A stretch of DNA of 64,000 nucleotides. Source: Caulobacter soli. Its GTDB lineage: Bacteria > Pseudomonadota > Alphaproteobacteria > Caulobacterales > Caulobacteraceae. Position 1 is the stretch's first letter. Each line of letters opens with the position of its first letter. The notes beneath the pieces were generated by a model. The model saw only the letters and a program-made list of their open reading frames with translations, was not told the origin of the DNA and did not search any database. Positions 17,189 through 27,049 of the stretch are shown in pieces. The position numbers and the translations under genes are program-made. The DNA is taken from the NCBI RefSeq assembly GCF_011045195.1, contig NZ_CP049199.1, positions 4,633,501 to 4,697,500 on the forward strand, in the 5' to 3' direction.

Positions 17189-18241
17189 TCAGATCAGCCG
17201 ATCCAACCCAGCTTTCGCCGCCTTCAGGAACACGCTCGGCAACGCGCCGAGTCCTTCCGGATCGGTCCAGACGAAGTCCCCTTCGCCGTTCGACTCCGCC
17301 CGCAGCACCCGCAGGCTCAGGGCGAAGTGGGTGAAGACGTGTTCCACCGTCCCGAAATCCCGCCAAGCGCCGGACACAGGCGCGGCGTCGGCGGCTTCGG
17401 CGTCGGTCCAGGGCGTGCCGCGCCAGTCGCTGGTCGGCAGGCCCAGCATGCCGCCCAGCAGGCCCTTGGGCGGGCGGCGGACTAGGGCGACGGCGTCTCC
17501 ACGGGTCAGCACATAGGCCACGCCGTGGCGGTGCGGGCGGTCGGCCTTGCGGGTCTTGCGCGGATAGGTCTCCGGCGCGCCGGTCTTGAAGCCTTCGCAC
17601 CACGGCTGGATCGGGCAGCGGTCGCACAGCGGCCCCTTCGGCCGGCAGACCGTGGCGCCGAGGTCCATCAGCGCCTGGGCCCAGTCGCCGGGTCGTTCCG
17701 CCGTGACCAGCTCGCCGGCCAGGCGCTTCAGCTGCGGCTTGGCGTCGGGGACCGGCTCCTCCACCGCGAAGAGGCGCGCCATGACCCGCTCGACATTGCC
17801 GTCGACGACATTGGCCTCACGGTCGAAGGCGATGGCGGCCACGGCGGCGGCGGTGTAGGCGCCCACGCCGGGCAGGGCCCGCAGGCCCTCTTCCGTATCG
17901 GGGAAGACGCCGCCGTGGTCGGCCGCCACGGCCCGGGCGCAGGCCAGCAGGTTGCGGGCCCGGGCGTAGTAGCCCAGCCCCGCCCAGGCGGCCATCAGGT
18001 CGCCGTCCTCGACCGCCGCCAGGTCCGACACGGTCGGCCAGCGCTGGGTGAAGCTGAGGAAATAGGGCGTGGCGTGCGGCACGGTGGTCTGCTGCAGCAT
18101 CACCTCCGACAGCCAGACTCGGTAGGGATCCGAGCGCATCCCCGCCTTTCCGGCCGCCGGCCCCGTGCGCCAGGGCAGGTCCCGCGCCTGGGCGTCGTAC
18201 CAGGCCAGCAGGGCGGCGCGGAGGGCGGGGATGTCGAGCAT
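17189..18241 (-). CDS. mutY: A/G-specific adenine glycosylase
   Basis: The 350-residue protein has the MutY catalytic helix SEVMLQQTTV, the helix-hairpin-helix LPGVGAYTAAAVAAIAF and the catalytic Asp in NVVDGNVERV. The [4Fe-4S] motif C-x6-C-x2-C-x5-C is intact (CRPKGPLCDRCPIQPWC). A C-terminal Nudix-like domain recognises 8-oxoG. The enzyme removes adenine mispaired with 8-oxoguanine. ATG 18241 (MLDIPALRAAL) is preferred; an upstream in-frame TTG/ATG stretch lacks conservation. It diverges from the DUF721 gene over a region containing a palindrome. Confidence 0.95.
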   Translation of the reverse strand: MLDIPALRAALLAWYDAQARDLPWRTGPAAGKAGMRSDPYRVWLSEVMLQQTTVPHATPYFLSFTQRWPTVSDLAAVEDGDLMAAWAGLGYYARARNLLACARAVAADHGGVFPDTEEGLRALPGVGAYTAAAVAAIAFDREANVVDGNVERVMARLFAVEEPVPDAKPQLKRLAGELVTAERPGDWAQALMDLGATVCRPKGPLCDRCPIQPWCEGFKTGAPETYPRKTRKADRPHRHGVAYVLTRGDAVALVRRPPKGLLGGMLGLPTSDWRGTPWTDAEAADAAPVSGAWRDFGTVEHVFTHFALSLRVLRAESNGEGDFVWTDPEGLGALPSVFLKAAKAGLDRLI

Positions 18242-18270
18242 GGGGGAGCTATGGCAAAACCACGCCATCG

Positions 18271-18312
18271 TTGTCATCCCGGAAAGCGCGCAGCGCTTGT
18301 CCGGGATGACAA
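18271..18312. repeat. Palindrome in mutY / DUF721 divergent spacer
   Basis: TTGTCATCCCGG at 18271-18282 is the exact reverse complement of 18301-18312, and an inner AAGCGC/GCGCTT pair extends the cruciform. Unlike the other family C-like elements it lies in a divergent promoter region, so a terminator role is unlikely. It could be a REP-type insertion or a regulatory site. Confidence 0.65.
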
Positions 18313-18357
18313 CCTTTTGGGATCATCACGGGTGACGACCTCTGCTACCCTCCTCCC

Positions 18358-18900
18358 ATGCGCCGTCGCCCCTTGCCCACCGCGGAAGAAGCCCTCGAGA
18401 TCCTCAAGCGCCGCCGCACGCGTCCGCAGCGGCGTCCGCCGCCGCCGGCCGGCAAGTCGCTGGCCCCGCTGATCAAGAAGCTGGACGAGAAGTTCGGTCA
18501 GGGCCCGGCCGTGCTGAAGGCCCGCTGGCGCGAGATCGTCGGCGAGACCCTGGCGCGCCGCACCGAGCCCGTCCGCGTCATCAAGAGCCGCACCGGCGAA
18601 GGCGGCACCCTGGAGTTGCGCGTCGACGGCCCCGTGGCCTCGCTGATCCAGCACCAGGCCCCGCAGATCACCCAACGGCTGGACATGCTGCTGGGCAAGG
18701 GCGTGGTGACCAAGCTGCGCATCGTCCAAGGCCCGGTGAAGGCCTCGGCCGCGCCCGCCGCCGTCCCTTCCCGACGCAAGCCGCCGCTGGACGCCGCCCA
18801 GGAGCGCGACCTGGCCGACAGCCTGGCCGACCAGCCCGAAGGCGGCCTGAAGGACGCCCTGCTGAAGCTGGGTCGCGGCGTGCTGCGAGACCCGCGCTGA
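18358..18900 (+). CDS. DUF721 (DciA-like) protein
   Basis: The 180-residue protein contains a DUF721 domain at about residues 35-120 (LIKKLDEKFGQGPAVLKARW, then GGTLELRVDGPVASLIQHQA). An N-terminal Arg/Pro-rich basic tail and a C-terminal low-complexity tail flank it. DciA proteins load or assist the replicative helicase DnaB in bacteria that lack DnaC, and the DUF721 KH-like fold binds DNA and DnaB. The position among mutY, rnhB, ccrM and smc suits a replication role, but membership in the functional DciA group is inferred. Confidence 0.75.
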   Translation: MRRRPLPTAEEALEILKRRRTRPQRRPPPPAGKSLAPLIKKLDEKFGQGPAVLKARWREIVGETLARRTEPVRVIKSRTGEGGTLELRVDGPVASLIQHQAPQITQRLDMLLGKGVVTKLRIVQGPVKASAAPAAVPSRRKPPLDAAQERDLADSLADQPEGGLKDALLKLGRGVLRDPR

Positions 18901-19026
18901 GGAACCGCGTCTAGATTGACAACCGGACGTTCGATAGGCTGATGCAACGCCTTACCCGCGCCCTTTTCACGCGACTAAAGAATCGCGCTTAACTTCACTG
19001 TTCACGCCTATCCCAGGGAAGATCAC

Positions 19027-19665
19027 ATGCGTCCGCTGACCCGCCGGCTCCTGACCGCCGTCGCCCTCACCGCCTCTCTGGGCGTCGCGCTCGCCGGCTG
19101 CGGCAAGAAGAGCGACACCGCCACGGCCGACGACATGTCGCTGGGCAATCCCAACGCCAAGGTCACGGTCGTCGAGTACGCCTCGGCGTCGTGCGTCCAC
19201 TGCGGCCGCTGGAACAACGAGGTCTTCCCGGCCTTCAAGGCCAAGTACATCGACACCGGCAAGGTGAACTACGTCTACCGCGAGTTCCTGACCGAGCCCG
19301 TGCAGGTGGCCTCGGCCGCGTTCCTGATGGCCCGCTGCGCCGGCAAGGACAAATATTTCTCGGTGATCGACAGCGTCTACCACTCGCAGGAAGAGATGTT
19401 CACCACCGGCGACTATCGCGGCGTGCTGCTGCGCATCGCCCAGTCGGCCGGCATGGACGAGGCCCAGTTCACCAGCTGCGTGACCAATGAAAAGAGCCTC
19501 AAGGACCTGAACGCCCGGGTCGAGAAGTACCAGGCCAGCGCCAAGATCACCGGCACCCCGACCTTTATCATCAACGGCAAGAAGGCCGGCGGCGAGGACG
19601 GCGGCGAGCAGTCGCTGGCCCAGCTGGACGCGGCCATCGCCGAAGCCGAGGCGGCCGCGAAATGA
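19027..19665 (+). CDS. DsbA-family thioredoxin-fold lipoprotein
   Basis: The 212-residue product begins with a lipoprotein signal (MRPLTRRLLTAVALTASLG, lipobox LAGC at about residues 22-25), so it should be anchored in the envelope. The thioredoxin-like domain has a CVHC active site in [20 protein letters not shown] and the cis-Pro loop ITGTPTFIING. Family members oxidise or isomerise disulfides of exported proteins. A second, unanchored paralogue overlaps its stop by 4 bp, so the two are cotranslated. No DsbB partner is visible. Confidence 0.88.
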   Translation: MRPLTRRLLTAVALTASLGVALAGCGKKSDTATADDMSLGNPNAKVTVVEYASASCVHCGRWNNEVFPAFKAKYIDTGKVNYVYREFLTEPVQVASAAFLMARCAGKDKYFSVIDSVYHSQEEMFTTGDYRGVLLRIAQSAGMDEAQFTSCVTNEKSLKDLNARVEKYQASAKITGTPTFIINGKKAGGEDGGEQSLAQLDAAIAEAEAAAK

Positions 19666-20288
19666 GCCTCGACCGGCGCGCCCTGATCGGAACCGGCCTG
19701 GCGGCCTCGGGCTTGACCCTGGCCGCCTTGCCAACGGTCGCGCGCGCCGCGGCCCTGCCGCCGGCCGACGGCGACATGGCCCTGGGCAATCCCAAGGCCA
19801 AGGTGCAGGTGGTGGAGTACGCTTCGCTGGCCTGCACCCACTGCGCCCACTGGAACAACGAGGTCTTCCCGGCCTTCAAGACCCAGTTCATCGACACCGG
19901 CAAGGTCCGGTACGTGTTCCGCGAGTTCCTGACCCAGCCCTTCCAGTTCGCCGCCGCCGGCTATCTGCTGGCCCGGCGCGTGGGGCCGGCCAGGTACTTC
20001 GAGGTGATCGACGCGGTCTTCAAGCAGCAGGACGCGATCTACCAGAGCGAAGACCTCTGGGGCGGCCTGCTGAAGATCGGCAAGAGCTTCGGCCTGACCG
20101 AGGCCCAGTTCACCGCCGCCCTGCAGGACAAGGCGGCGCTGGACGCCGTCAACGCCCGCGTCGAGAAGGCCGCCGCGCGCGACAAGATCGAGGTCACCCC
20201 CACCTTCTTCGTCAATGGCGAGCGGATCGAGGGCGGCCAGCCGATCGAGACCTTCGCCGCGGCCATCGCCAAAGCGGCCAAGGGTTAG
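19662..20288 (+). CDS. DsbA-family thioredoxin-fold exported protein (second paralogue)
   Basis: This 208-residue protein overlaps the preceding gene at ATGA. Its N-terminus ([20 protein letters not shown]) has a twin arginine and hydrophobic core ending around ARAA, consistent with a Tat or Sec signal rather than a lipobox. The active site is CTHC in [20 protein letters not shown] and the cis-Pro loop is [12 protein letters not shown]. Much of the domain is nearly identical to the upstream paralogue, so this is a recent tandem duplication with divided localisation. smc follows after 13 bp and may share the transcript. Confidence 0.88.
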   Translation: MSLDRRALIGTGLAASGLTLAALPTVARAAALPPADGDMALGNPKAKVQVVEYASLACTHCAHWNNEVFPAFKTQFIDTGKVRYVFREFLTQPFQFAAAGYLLARRVGPARYFEVIDAVFKQQDAIYQSEDLWGGLLKIGKSFGLTEAQFTAALQDKAALDAVNARVEKAAARDKIEVTPTFFVNGERIEGGQPIETFAAAIAKAAKG

Positions 20289-20301
20289 AGGAAGGGCGCA
20301 C

Positions 20302-23300
20302 GTGCAGTTCCAGCGCCTGCGCCTGCAAGGATTCAAGTCCTTCGTCGAACCGACCGAGTTTCGGATCGAGCCGGGCCTGACGGGCATTGTCGGGCCCAAC
20401 GGCTGCGGCAAGTCCAACCTGCTGGAAGCCCTGCGCTGGGTGATGGGCGCCAACTCGGCCAAGGCCATGCGCGCGGGCGGCATGGACGACGTGATCTTCG
20501 CCGGCAGCGGCAATCGCCCGGCCCGCAACCACGCCGACGTCACCCTGACCATCGACAACGCTGACCGCACCGCGCCGGCCCAGTTCAATGACGATCCGGT
20601 GCTGGAGGTGGTGCGCCGCATCGACCGGGGCGAGGGCTCGACCTACCGCATCAACGGCCGCGAAGTGCGGGCGCGCGACGTCCAGCTGCTGTTCGCCGAC
20701 GCCTCGACGGGCGCCAACTCGCCGGCCCTGGTCCGCCAGGGCCAGATCAGCGAGCTGATCGGCGCCAAGCCGCAAAACCGCCGCCGCATCCTGGAAGAGG
20801 CCGCCGGCGTCTCGGGCCTGCACACCCGTCGCCACGAGGCCGAGTTGCGGCTGCGGGCGGCCGAGAGCAATCTCTCCCGCCTGGAAGACGTGGCCCGCGA
20901 GCTGGAAACGGCGCTGAACCGCCTGCGCCGCGAAGCCCGGCAGGCCGAGAAGTACAAGCGCCTGTCGGCCGAGATCCGGGCCGTGCAGGGGGCGGTGCTC
21001 TACGCCCGCTGGACCGAGGCGCGCGACAACCTCAACCGCACCCAGACCGAGGCGACGGAAGCGGCCCGCGCCGTCGAGGAGACCGCGCGCGCCGCCGCCG
21101 CCGCCCAGACCGCGATCCTGGCGGCCGAGACCGCCATGCCGCCGCTGCGCGAGGAGGCCTCGATCGCCCAGGCGGTCCTGGGCCAGCTGGCCATCCAGAA
21201 GGACCGGGCCGAGCGCGAGGCCGAAGCCGCCAAGGCCGAATATGAGCGACTGTCGGCCGACCTGACCCGCATCGACGACGACCGGGCCCGCGAGGCGCAA
21301 GGCCTGCAGGACGCCGTCCAGGCCCTGGCCCGCGCCGACGCCGAGCTGACCGAGCTGCGCGCGCAGATCGCCGCCGCGCCGGCTCGCGGTCCGGAACTGG
21401 CCGCCGCCGCCAAGGCCGCCGAGGAAGCGCGCGCCAAGGCCGATGGCGAGGTCGAGCAGCTGGCCGCCCGCGCCGCCGCCGAGGACGCCCGAGCCCGCGC
21501 CGCCGCCCAGCGCCTGACCGAGGCCGAGAGCCGCCTGGCCCGCACCGTCCGCGCCCTGGACCAGGCCAAGGCCGAGCGCGCTGCCGTCGGTCCCGTGGTC
21601 GATCCGGCCGCCGCCGAGGCCCGCCAGCGCTTCGCCAACGCCGAGGCCGGCCTGGCCGCCGCCCGCGCCGCCCTGGAAGAAGCCGAAGCCGTCCGCGTCA
21701 AGGCCGCCGCCGCCGAGGCCCAGTCCCGCGACCTGGCCCGAAAGGTCGAGGACCAGCTGGGTCGCCTGCGCACGGAAGCTCGCGGTTTGGCCCAGCTGAC
21801 CGCCCCGCGCGCCAAGAGCGGCTTCTCGCCGGCCCTGGACGCGGTGACGCCCGAGAAGGGCTATGGCGCGGCCCTGGCCGCCGCCCTGGGCGACGACCTG
21901 GAAGCCGCCCTCGATTCCCGCGCCGCCTCGTTCTGGGCGGGGGCTGACGCCAAGACGGTGAGCTGGCCCGAAGGCGCGACGCCGCTGGCCCCGCTGATCA
22001 AGGCCCCGCCCGAGCTGGCCGCCCGCCTGTCGCATGTGGCCGTGGTCGCGCGCGGCGACGGCGACCGCCTGGCCAAGGGCCTGCCGGTGGGCGCGCGGCT
22101 GGTGTCCAAGGAAGGCGACCTGTGGCGTTGGGACGGCTTCGTCGCCCGCGCCGACGCCCCCAAGCCGGCGGCCGTCCGCCTGGAACAGCGCACCCGCCTG
22201 GCCGAGGTCGAGACCGAGATCGACCAGGTCACGCCCCGCGCCGAGGCCGCGACCGCCGCCCTGAAGACCGCCGCCGACGCTCTGCGCGCCGCTGAGGAAA
22301 CCCTGCGGGATAAACGCCGGGGTCCGCCCGACGCCGAGCGCCTGCTGACCGGGGCCCGCGAGCAGGTGGCCCGCTACGAGCGCGAGGCCGCCCAGCGCGA
22401 GGCCCGCGCCCAGTCGCTGGACGACACCATCGCCCGCTTCGAAGGCGAGCGTGTCGAGGCCGACACCGCCCTGGCCGCCGTCCGCGCCGAGAGCGCCGGG
22501 GCCGAGAGCGCCGCGGACCTGGCGCCCCAACTGGCCGCCGCCCGCCAGGCCGCCACGGCCGCCCGCGAAGTCGCCGCCGCCGCCCGCTCGGCCCTGGACC
22601 AGGAAACCCGCGAAACCGCCAGCCGCGCCCGCCGCCTGGAGAGCCTGGAGCGTGACCACGCCGACTGGGCCAAGCGCCGCGAGGCCTCGGCCAAGCGCGA
22701 GACCAGCCTGGACGCCGACCGGGTCAAGGCCGCCGCCGCCCTGGAGGCCGCCCGCGAGGCGCCGACCGTGCTGGCCGACCGGCTGGTGATCATCGTCGAG
22801 CAGTTCGCCGCCGCCGAGGATCGCCGGGCCAAGGCCTCGGACGCCCTGGAGGCCGCCGAGACCGCCCGCCTCAACGCCGACCGCGCGGCTCGCGCCGCCG
22901 AGCAGGCCGCCTCCGAAGCCCGCGAAAAGCGCGCCGCCCTGGTCGCCACCCTGGACGCCGTCCGCGACCGCTTCGCCGAGGTGGCCGGCGCCATCCGCGA
23001 ACAAGCCCGGATGGAGCCGGAGGAGCTGGGCCGCCACGTGGCCGGCGAGGCCGTGGCCGTGCCCAAGGACGCCGCCGGGGTCGAGGCGCACCTGTTCGCG
23101 CTGGAACGCGAGCGCGACTCCATCGGTCCGGTGAACCTGCGCGCCGAGGAAGAGGCCAACGAATACGCCGCGCGCCTGGAGACCATGCGCACCGAGCGGG
23201 CCGACCTGTCGGGCGCGGTGGGCAAGCTGCGGGCCGGCATCGAGGAGCTGAACGCCGAGGGCCGCGAGCGCCTGCTGGCCGCCTTCGACATCATCAACGC

Positions 23301-23748
23301 CAATTTCCAGACCCTGTTCACCGCCCTGTTCGGCGGCGGCCAGGCCGAGCTGAAACTGATCGAGAGCGACGACCCTCTGGAGGCGGGGCTGGAGATCTTC
23401 GCCTGTCCGCCGGGCAAGCGCATGGCCAGCATGAGCCTGATGAGCGGCGGCGAGCAGGCCCTGACCGCCAGCGCCCTGATCTTCGGCGTCTTCCTGGCCA
23501 ACCCGGCCCCGATCTGCGTGCTGGACGAAGTCGATGCGCCGCTGGATGACGCCAATGTCGATCGCTACTGCAACATGCTGGACGAGATGCGCCGGCGGAC
23601 CAAGACGCGGTTCATCGCCATCACCCACAACCCGGTGACGATGAGCCGGATGGACCGATTGTTCGGCGTGACCATGGCCGAGCGGGGCGTGAGCCAGTTG
23701 GTGAGCGTGGATCTGTCGACGGCCGAGCAGCTGGTGGCGGCGCAGTAG
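20302..23748 (+). CDS. smc: Chromosome segregation protein SMC
   Basis: The 1148-residue protein has a Walker A motif ([19 protein letters not shown]) near the N-terminus, long Ala/Glu/Arg-rich coiled coils, a hinge around residues 510-620 and a C-terminal ABC signature ([16 protein letters not shown]) with Walker B ([14 protein letters not shown]). SMC with ScpAB loads at parS near the origin and aligns chromosome arms. GTG 20302 is chosen because GAGGAAGG lies just upstream and the product begins with the conserved [13 protein letters not shown]. The 29 residues possible upstream overlap the dsbA gene. The antisense strand is also open for 1138 codons, a GC artefact. Confidence 0.96.
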   Translation: MQFQRLRLQGFKSFVEPTEFRIEPGLTGIVGPNGCGKSNLLEALRWVMGANSAKAMRAGGMDDVIFAGSGNRPARNHADVTLTIDNADRTAPAQFNDDPVLEVVRRIDRGEGSTYRINGREVRARDVQLLFADASTGANSPALVRQGQISELIGAKPQNRRRILEEAAGVSGLHTRRHEAELRLRAAESNLSRLEDVARELETALNRLRREARQAEKYKRLSAEIRAVQGAVLYARWTEARDNLNRTQTEATEAARAVEETARAAAAAQTAILAAETAMPPLREEASIAQAVLGQLAIQKDRAEREAEAAKAEYERLSADLTRIDDDRAREAQGLQDAVQALARADAELTELRAQIAAAPARGPELAAAAKAAEEARAKADGEVEQLAARAAAEDARARAAAQRLTEAESRLARTVRALDQAKAERAAVGPVVDPAAAEARQRFANAEAGLAAARAALEEAEAVRVKAAAAEAQSRDLARKVEDQLGRLRTEARGLAQLTAPRAKSGFSPALDAVTPEKGYGAALAAALGDDLEAALDSRAASFWAGADAKTVSWPEGATPLAPLIKAPPELAARLSHVAVVARGDGDRLAKGLPVGARLVSKEGDLWRWDGFVARADAPKPAAVRLEQRTRLAEVETEIDQVTPRAEAATAALKTAADALRAAEETLRDKRRGPPDAERLLTGAREQVARYEREAAQREARAQSLDDTIARFEGERVEADTALAAVRAESAGAESAADLAPQLAAARQAATAAREVAAAARSALDQETRETASRARRLESLERDHADWAKRREASAKRETSLDADRVKAAAALEAAREAPTVLADRLVIIVEQFAAAEDRRAKASDALEAAETARLNADRAARAAEQAASEAREKRAALVATLDAVRDRFAEVAGAIREQARMEPEELGRHVAGEAVAVPKDAAGVEAHLFALERERDSIGPVNLRAEEEANEYAARLETMRTERADLSGAVGKLRAGIEELNAEGRERLLAAFDIINANFQTLFTALFGGGQAELKLIESDDPLEAGLEIFACPPGKRMASMSLMSGGEQALTASALIFGVFLANPAPICVLDEVDAPLDDANVDRYCNMLDEMRRRTKTRFIAITHNPVTMSRMDRLFGVTMAERGVSQLVSVDLSTAEQLVAAQ

Positions 23749-23765
23749 GGCTCAGCGGCTCACGC

Positions 23766-23873
23766 ACTTGCCCCCGCCTGACCGCTTCGCGGTCTGTCCG
23801 CCCCCATAGGGGGCGGAGCGCTCTTCCCCCTGTGGGGGAAGACGACCGCGAAGCGGTCCGTAGGGGGCAAGTG
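23766..23873. repeat. Palindromic repeat, family B copy 1
   Basis: The element runs from CACTTGCCCCC-like to GGGGGCAAGTG-like ends and contains GACCGCTTCGCGGTC and CCGCCCCCATAGGGGGCGG hairpins plus CTTCCCCCTGTGGGGGAAG. It lies between convergent smc and the TSUP permease gene and ends exactly at the permease stop codon. Further copies are at 56600 and 58880. Confidence 0.8.
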
Positions 23874-24668
23874 TTAGCCGCCGAAAAACCCGACGGCCGC
23901 ATGCCGCAGCGGATTGGCCGGGTCGCTCAGCAGCTTCACCGCCATGGCGCACGACATCACCACCAGCAACGGCCGGATCAGCCCAGCCCCGAACCGCATG
24001 GCCAGGCGCGAGCCGACCTGGGCCCCGATGAACGCCCCCGCCGCCATCGCCAGGCCGATCGGCCAGACGACCGCGCCCTTCAGGACGAACAGCGACAGGC
24101 TGCCTAGGTTCGAAGCCGCGTTGGCCAGCTTGGTGTGGGCCGTGGCCTTCAGCGCGCCGTAGCCCAGCAGGGTGACGATGGCCACCATGTAGAAGGCCCC
24201 TGCCCCGGGCCCGAAGATGCCGTCGTAGAAACCGACCAGCGGCGTCACGCAGAAGGCGAAGACCGGCAGGGTCAGGCGCGGATGGACGTCCTCGCTCTTC
24301 AGCCCCTTGGAGAAGCCGAAATAGAGGGCGATGACGATCAGCAGGATCGGCACCAGGGCCGCCAGGACGCGGGGCGACAGCAGGCTGGCGCACAGGGCCC
24401 CGCACAGGCCGGCGACGGCGGCGCAACCGGCGACCGGCAGGGCGGTCTTCCAGTCGATCAGGCCGCGCCGGGCGAAGGCGCTGGTGGAGGAGATGGCGCT
24501 GACGGCGCCCTGCAGCTTGTTGGTGCCCAGGGCCATGACCGGGCTCATGCCGGTCAGCAGCAGGGCCGGCACGGTCAGCAGGCCGCCGCCGCCGGCGATG
24601 GCGTCGAACGCCCCGGCGATCGCGGCCACGGCGAACATGGTGGCCAGCAGGGCGAAATCGACGTGCAT
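23874..24668 (-). CDS. TSUP (TauE/SafE) family permease
   Basis: The 264-residue hydrophobic protein has about eight membrane segments. It has the internal repeat of the TSUP family: AGAFDAIAGGGGLLTVPALL with GTNKLQG in the first half, and VGFYDGIFGPGAGAFYMVA with HTKLANAASN in the second. Family members export or import sulfite, sulfonates or related organic anions; the substrate here is unknown. ATG 24668 (MHVDFALL) was preferred over an upstream TTG 9 bases earlier. No sulfur-metabolism genes adjoin it. Confidence 0.85.
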   Translation of the reverse strand: MHVDFALLATMFAVAAIAGAFDAIAGGGGLLTVPALLLTGMSPVMALGTNKLQGAVSAISSTSAFARRGLIDWKTALPVAGCAAVAGLCGALCASLLSPRVLAALVPILLIVIALYFGFSKGLKSEDVHPRLTLPVFAFCVTPLVGFYDGIFGPGAGAFYMVAIVTLLGYGALKATAHTKLANAASNLGSLSLFVLKGAVVWPIGLAMAAGAFIGAQVGSRLAMRFGAGLIRPLLVVMSCAMAVKLLSDPANPLRHAAVGFFGG

Positions 24669-24744
24669 CTTACTCAAGCCCTTCGCGCGGTCCGCCCTCG
24701 AGACGGGCCGGGACCACGCGATGAGCGAGCAACTAGGTCGTGGA

Positions 24745-25074
24745 TTACTTCTGGCGCGCCTTGCGGGCGGCGTACTTGGCGTCGCGAGCGGCCTTCTGCT
24801 CGGCGGCGGTCAGGGCCTTGCGCTCTTTACGCTCGGCGCGCTTCTCGGCGAGGGCGGCCTCTTCGCGGGCCAGGATTTCCTGACGGGCGGCTTCCTTGAT
24901 CGCGGCGCGCTCGGCGCGGACCCGTTCCAGCTCGGCTTCGCGCTCGGCGTGGCGCTGCTCGAAGTTGGGGTCCTGAATGGTGGGCTTCACCTTCATCTTG
25001 GCCAGCATGGCCTTCTTGGCTTCGGCGGCGGCGGTGATGCGATCGGCGAAGCCGGTGTTCTTCAGGTGCGACAT
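24745..25074 (-). CDS. DUF6481-type small charged protein
   Basis: The 109-residue soluble protein begins MSHLKNTGFADRITAAAEAK and continues as an almost continuous Ala/Glu/Lys/Arg-rich helix. This matches the small alphaproteobacterial DUF6481 family of unknown function. The composition suggests a coiled coil, or a nucleic-acid- or ribosome-associated helix. A cold-shock or stress role has been proposed for look-alikes, but nothing in this window tests that. The gene is monocistronic and diverges from the ATP synthase operon. Confidence 0.7.
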   Translation of the reverse strand: MSHLKNTGFADRITAAAEAKKAMLAKMKVKPTIQDPNFEQRHAEREAELERVRAERAAIKEAARQEILAREEAALAEKRAERKERKALTAAEQKAARDAKYAARKARQK

Positions 25075-25382
25075 GAATCTTCTGGTTGGTGGAAAGTGCG
25101 CTCCTAAGACCCCAAAACGCCGGAAAAAGCAATTGATCATCCCTCGCCGTCTCCTGGGCGAATGGACGCGGGCCCGTTTCATCGGGCGGCTTTCCGATTC
25201 GATCGACCACGGCGCCCGGGCGCTTCCAACCGCCGGGAAAGCGTAAAGCCCCCCGAGGCCCTCATCGCCCTGGCGGAACCTGACGCCTCCGATCACGTAA
25301 GGGCGCGCGAATTCCGCCACATGGCGGCGCAAATCGCGAAAACTCCTTATAAAACGGCAACTTGACGGCAACCCACCCAACC

Positions 25383-25410
25383 TTGACGCACCGCAGCGCG
25401 CCCTATAGGT
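25383..25410 (+). promoter_or_regulatory. Candidate promoter of the F0 ATP synthase operon
   Basis: The 411-bp gap 25075-25485 holds no recognisable gene. TTGACG at 25383-25388 followed by a TATAGG-like element after 15-16 bp resembles a housekeeping promoter, with a leader of about 70 bases before atpI. A second TTGACGG lies at about 25362. The rest of the gap shows no strong dyads. Confidence 0.4.
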
Positions 25411-25485
25411 TCCGCCGCGATCAAGCCGGCCGGAAATCCGCCTCTATTGGGGCGGCCGCGGGCGTTTTCGGACCTGACCGCTCCC

Positions 25486-25869
25486 ATGCCCAAGGCCGAC
25501 GAACCGAACGACAAGGCCCCGCAAAGCCTGGACGCTCGGCTCGACGCTTTCGAGGCGCGAAGAGCGGCGGAAGCGCCGATACGCGCCGAGCACGAGAAAT
25601 CGTCCCAGGACGGCTATCGTTTGCTGGCGGATCTGATCGGGGGCGTTCTGGTAGGGCTCGGCTTCGGCTGGCTGCTCGACCGTTACGCCGGCACGGGGCC
25701 CTGGGGTATGGTCGGCGGTCTGCTGATCGGCATGGGGTCTTCGATCTACATCGTCGTCCGCAAGGCGACAAAATTGAGCGCGCAGGCGTCAGCCCAGTCC
25801 TCCTCGAAGGGGCAGGCTGACGGAGACACGGGAGGCGGGTCTACCGCCCCCAAGCAGAAGAGAGACTAG
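25486..25869 (+). CDS. atpI: AtpI/AtpZ-family ATP synthase assembly protein
   Basis: The 127-residue protein has a charged N-terminus, then two membrane segments (LLADLIGGVLVGLGFGWLLD and GMVGGLLIGMGSSIYIVV), the layout of AtpI. It precedes atpB in most F0 operons and is thought to help assemble the c-ring or carry Mg or Ca. ATG 25486 is selected because it begins MPKADEPND, the charged start typical of alphaproteobacterial members; a GTG/TTG-type start 13 codons earlier is less likely. The 3' end is Ser/Gly/Lys-rich. Confidence 0.88.
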   Translation: MPKADEPNDKAPQSLDARLDAFEARRAAEAPIRAEHEKSSQDGYRLLADLIGGVLVGLGFGWLLDRYAGTGPWGMVGGLLIGMGSSIYIVVRKATKLSAQASAQSSSKGQADGDTGGGSTAPKQKRD

Positions 25870-25873
25870 GGCC

Positions 25874-26665
25874 TTGGCCACGCCGATCGACCCGATGCAC
25901 CAGTTCATGATCCAAAAGATCGTGGAGCTGCCGTCCGTTACTGTCCCGGGCCTGGGCGCGATCGACCTGTCGATCACCAACTCGATCGCGGCCATGCTGC
26001 TGTCGGCCACCCTGATCATCGTCTTCTACGCCTTCGCCGGCAAAGGCGCGGTCGTTCCCGGCCGCCTGCAGACCGTGGGCGAGATGCTCTACGGCATCGT
26101 CGACGGCCTGACCGAGTCGATCATCGGCCACGACGGCAAGAAGTACCTGCCCTTCGTCTTCACCCTGTTCGCCTTCGTGCTGTTCGCCAACCTGCAAGGC
26201 ATGCTGTTCGGCTGGACCGGCAACTTCCTGGGCTTCACCTCGACCTCGCAGCTGGCCGTGACCCTGACCCTGGGCGTGCTGGTCATCCTGACGGTGATCA
26301 CCGTCGGCGTCGTCAAGAACGGCTTCAAGTTCTTCAAGCTGTTCGCCCCGTCGGGCGTGCCGTGGCCGCTGTATTTCCTGCTGGTCCCGATCGAGATCAT
26401 CTCGTTCCTGATCCGCCCGATCACCCTGGCGCTTCGTCTGTTCGGCAACATGCTGGGCGGCCACGTGGTGCTGAAGATCTTCGCGACCTTCGTGGCCATC
26501 CTGCTGGCCATGGCCCCGGCCTACTGGCTGGTGGGCCTGCTGTCGCTGACCTCCGTCGTCGCCCTGACGGCCCTAGAGTTCATGGTGGCCTTCCTTCAGG
26601 CCTTCGTGTTCGCGGTGCTCACCTGCGTCTATCTGAACGACGTCGTGCACCTCGACAGCCACTGA
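25874..26665 (+). CDS. atpB: F0F1 ATP synthase subunit a
   Basis: The 263-residue membrane protein contains the essential-Arg helix (PITLALRLFGNMLGGHVVLK), the half-channel element that exchanges protons with subunit c. The N-terminus DPMHQFMIQKIVELP is typical of alphaproteobacteria. Translation probably starts at TTG 25874, four bases after the atpI stop; ATG 25895 (MHQF) is a possible alternative. The gene is second in the atpI-B-E-b'-b operon, which encodes only the membrane sector. Confidence 0.95.
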   Translation: MATPIDPMHQFMIQKIVELPSVTVPGLGAIDLSITNSIAAMLLSATLIIVFYAFAGKGAVVPGRLQTVGEMLYGIVDGLTESIIGHDGKKYLPFVFTLFAFVLFANLQGMLFGWTGNFLGFTSTSQLAVTLTLGVLVILTVITVGVVKNGFKFFKLFAPSGVPWPLYFLLVPIEIISFLIRPITLALRLFGNMLGGHVVLKIFATFVAILLAMAPAYWLVGLLSLTSVVALTALEFMVAFLQAFVFAVLTCVYLNDVVHLDSH

Positions 26666-26715
26666 TCAACCTTTAGTCTTTCAACCAACACATCACTTCC
26701 CAAGGAGTCTCAATC

Positions 26716-26943
26716 ATGGACGCTTCCGCCGCTAAGTTCATCGGCGCCGGCCTGGCTATGCTCGGCATGATCGGCGCGGGCATCGGCCTGGGCATCATGT
26801 TCGGCAACTACTTCCAAGGCGCCCTGCGTAACCCGACCGCCGCCGCTCAAGAGCGTCCGATGCTGTTCCTGGGCATGGCTCTGACCGAAGCCCTGGGCAT
26901 CTTCGCCCTGGTCATCGCCTTCCTGATCCTGTTCTCGAAGTAA
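26716..26943 (+). CDS. atpE: F0F1 ATP synthase subunit c
   Basis: The 75-residue hairpin protein has two membrane helices joined by a polar RNPTAAAQE loop. The ion-binding Glu lies in LGMALTEALGIFALVIAFL in helix two, and no Na+-coordination pattern is evident, which supports proton coupling. A strong AAGGAG lies 9 bases before ATG 26716, consistent with the high expression needed for a 9-15-copy ring. Confidence 0.96.
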   Translation: MDASAAKFIGAGLAMLGMIGAGIGLGIMFGNYFQGALRNPTAAAQERPMLFLGMALTEALGIFALVIAFLILFSK

Positions 26944-27049
26944 AAACCTTGGCGCGCCGGCGGTCCTTCTGGACCACGGCGCTCCAGACTTGTTCTTCGG
27001 GCGTTCTCCTCGCTTGAGGATGCTCCAACCTAAAGAGGCTTCTTCGCCC

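Noticed and set aside
20212..23628. 1138-codon open frame antisense to smc
   Set aside because: It mirrors the smc coding frame; the Gly/Gln/Leu-rich product is typical of antisense translation of GC-rich coiled-coil genes.
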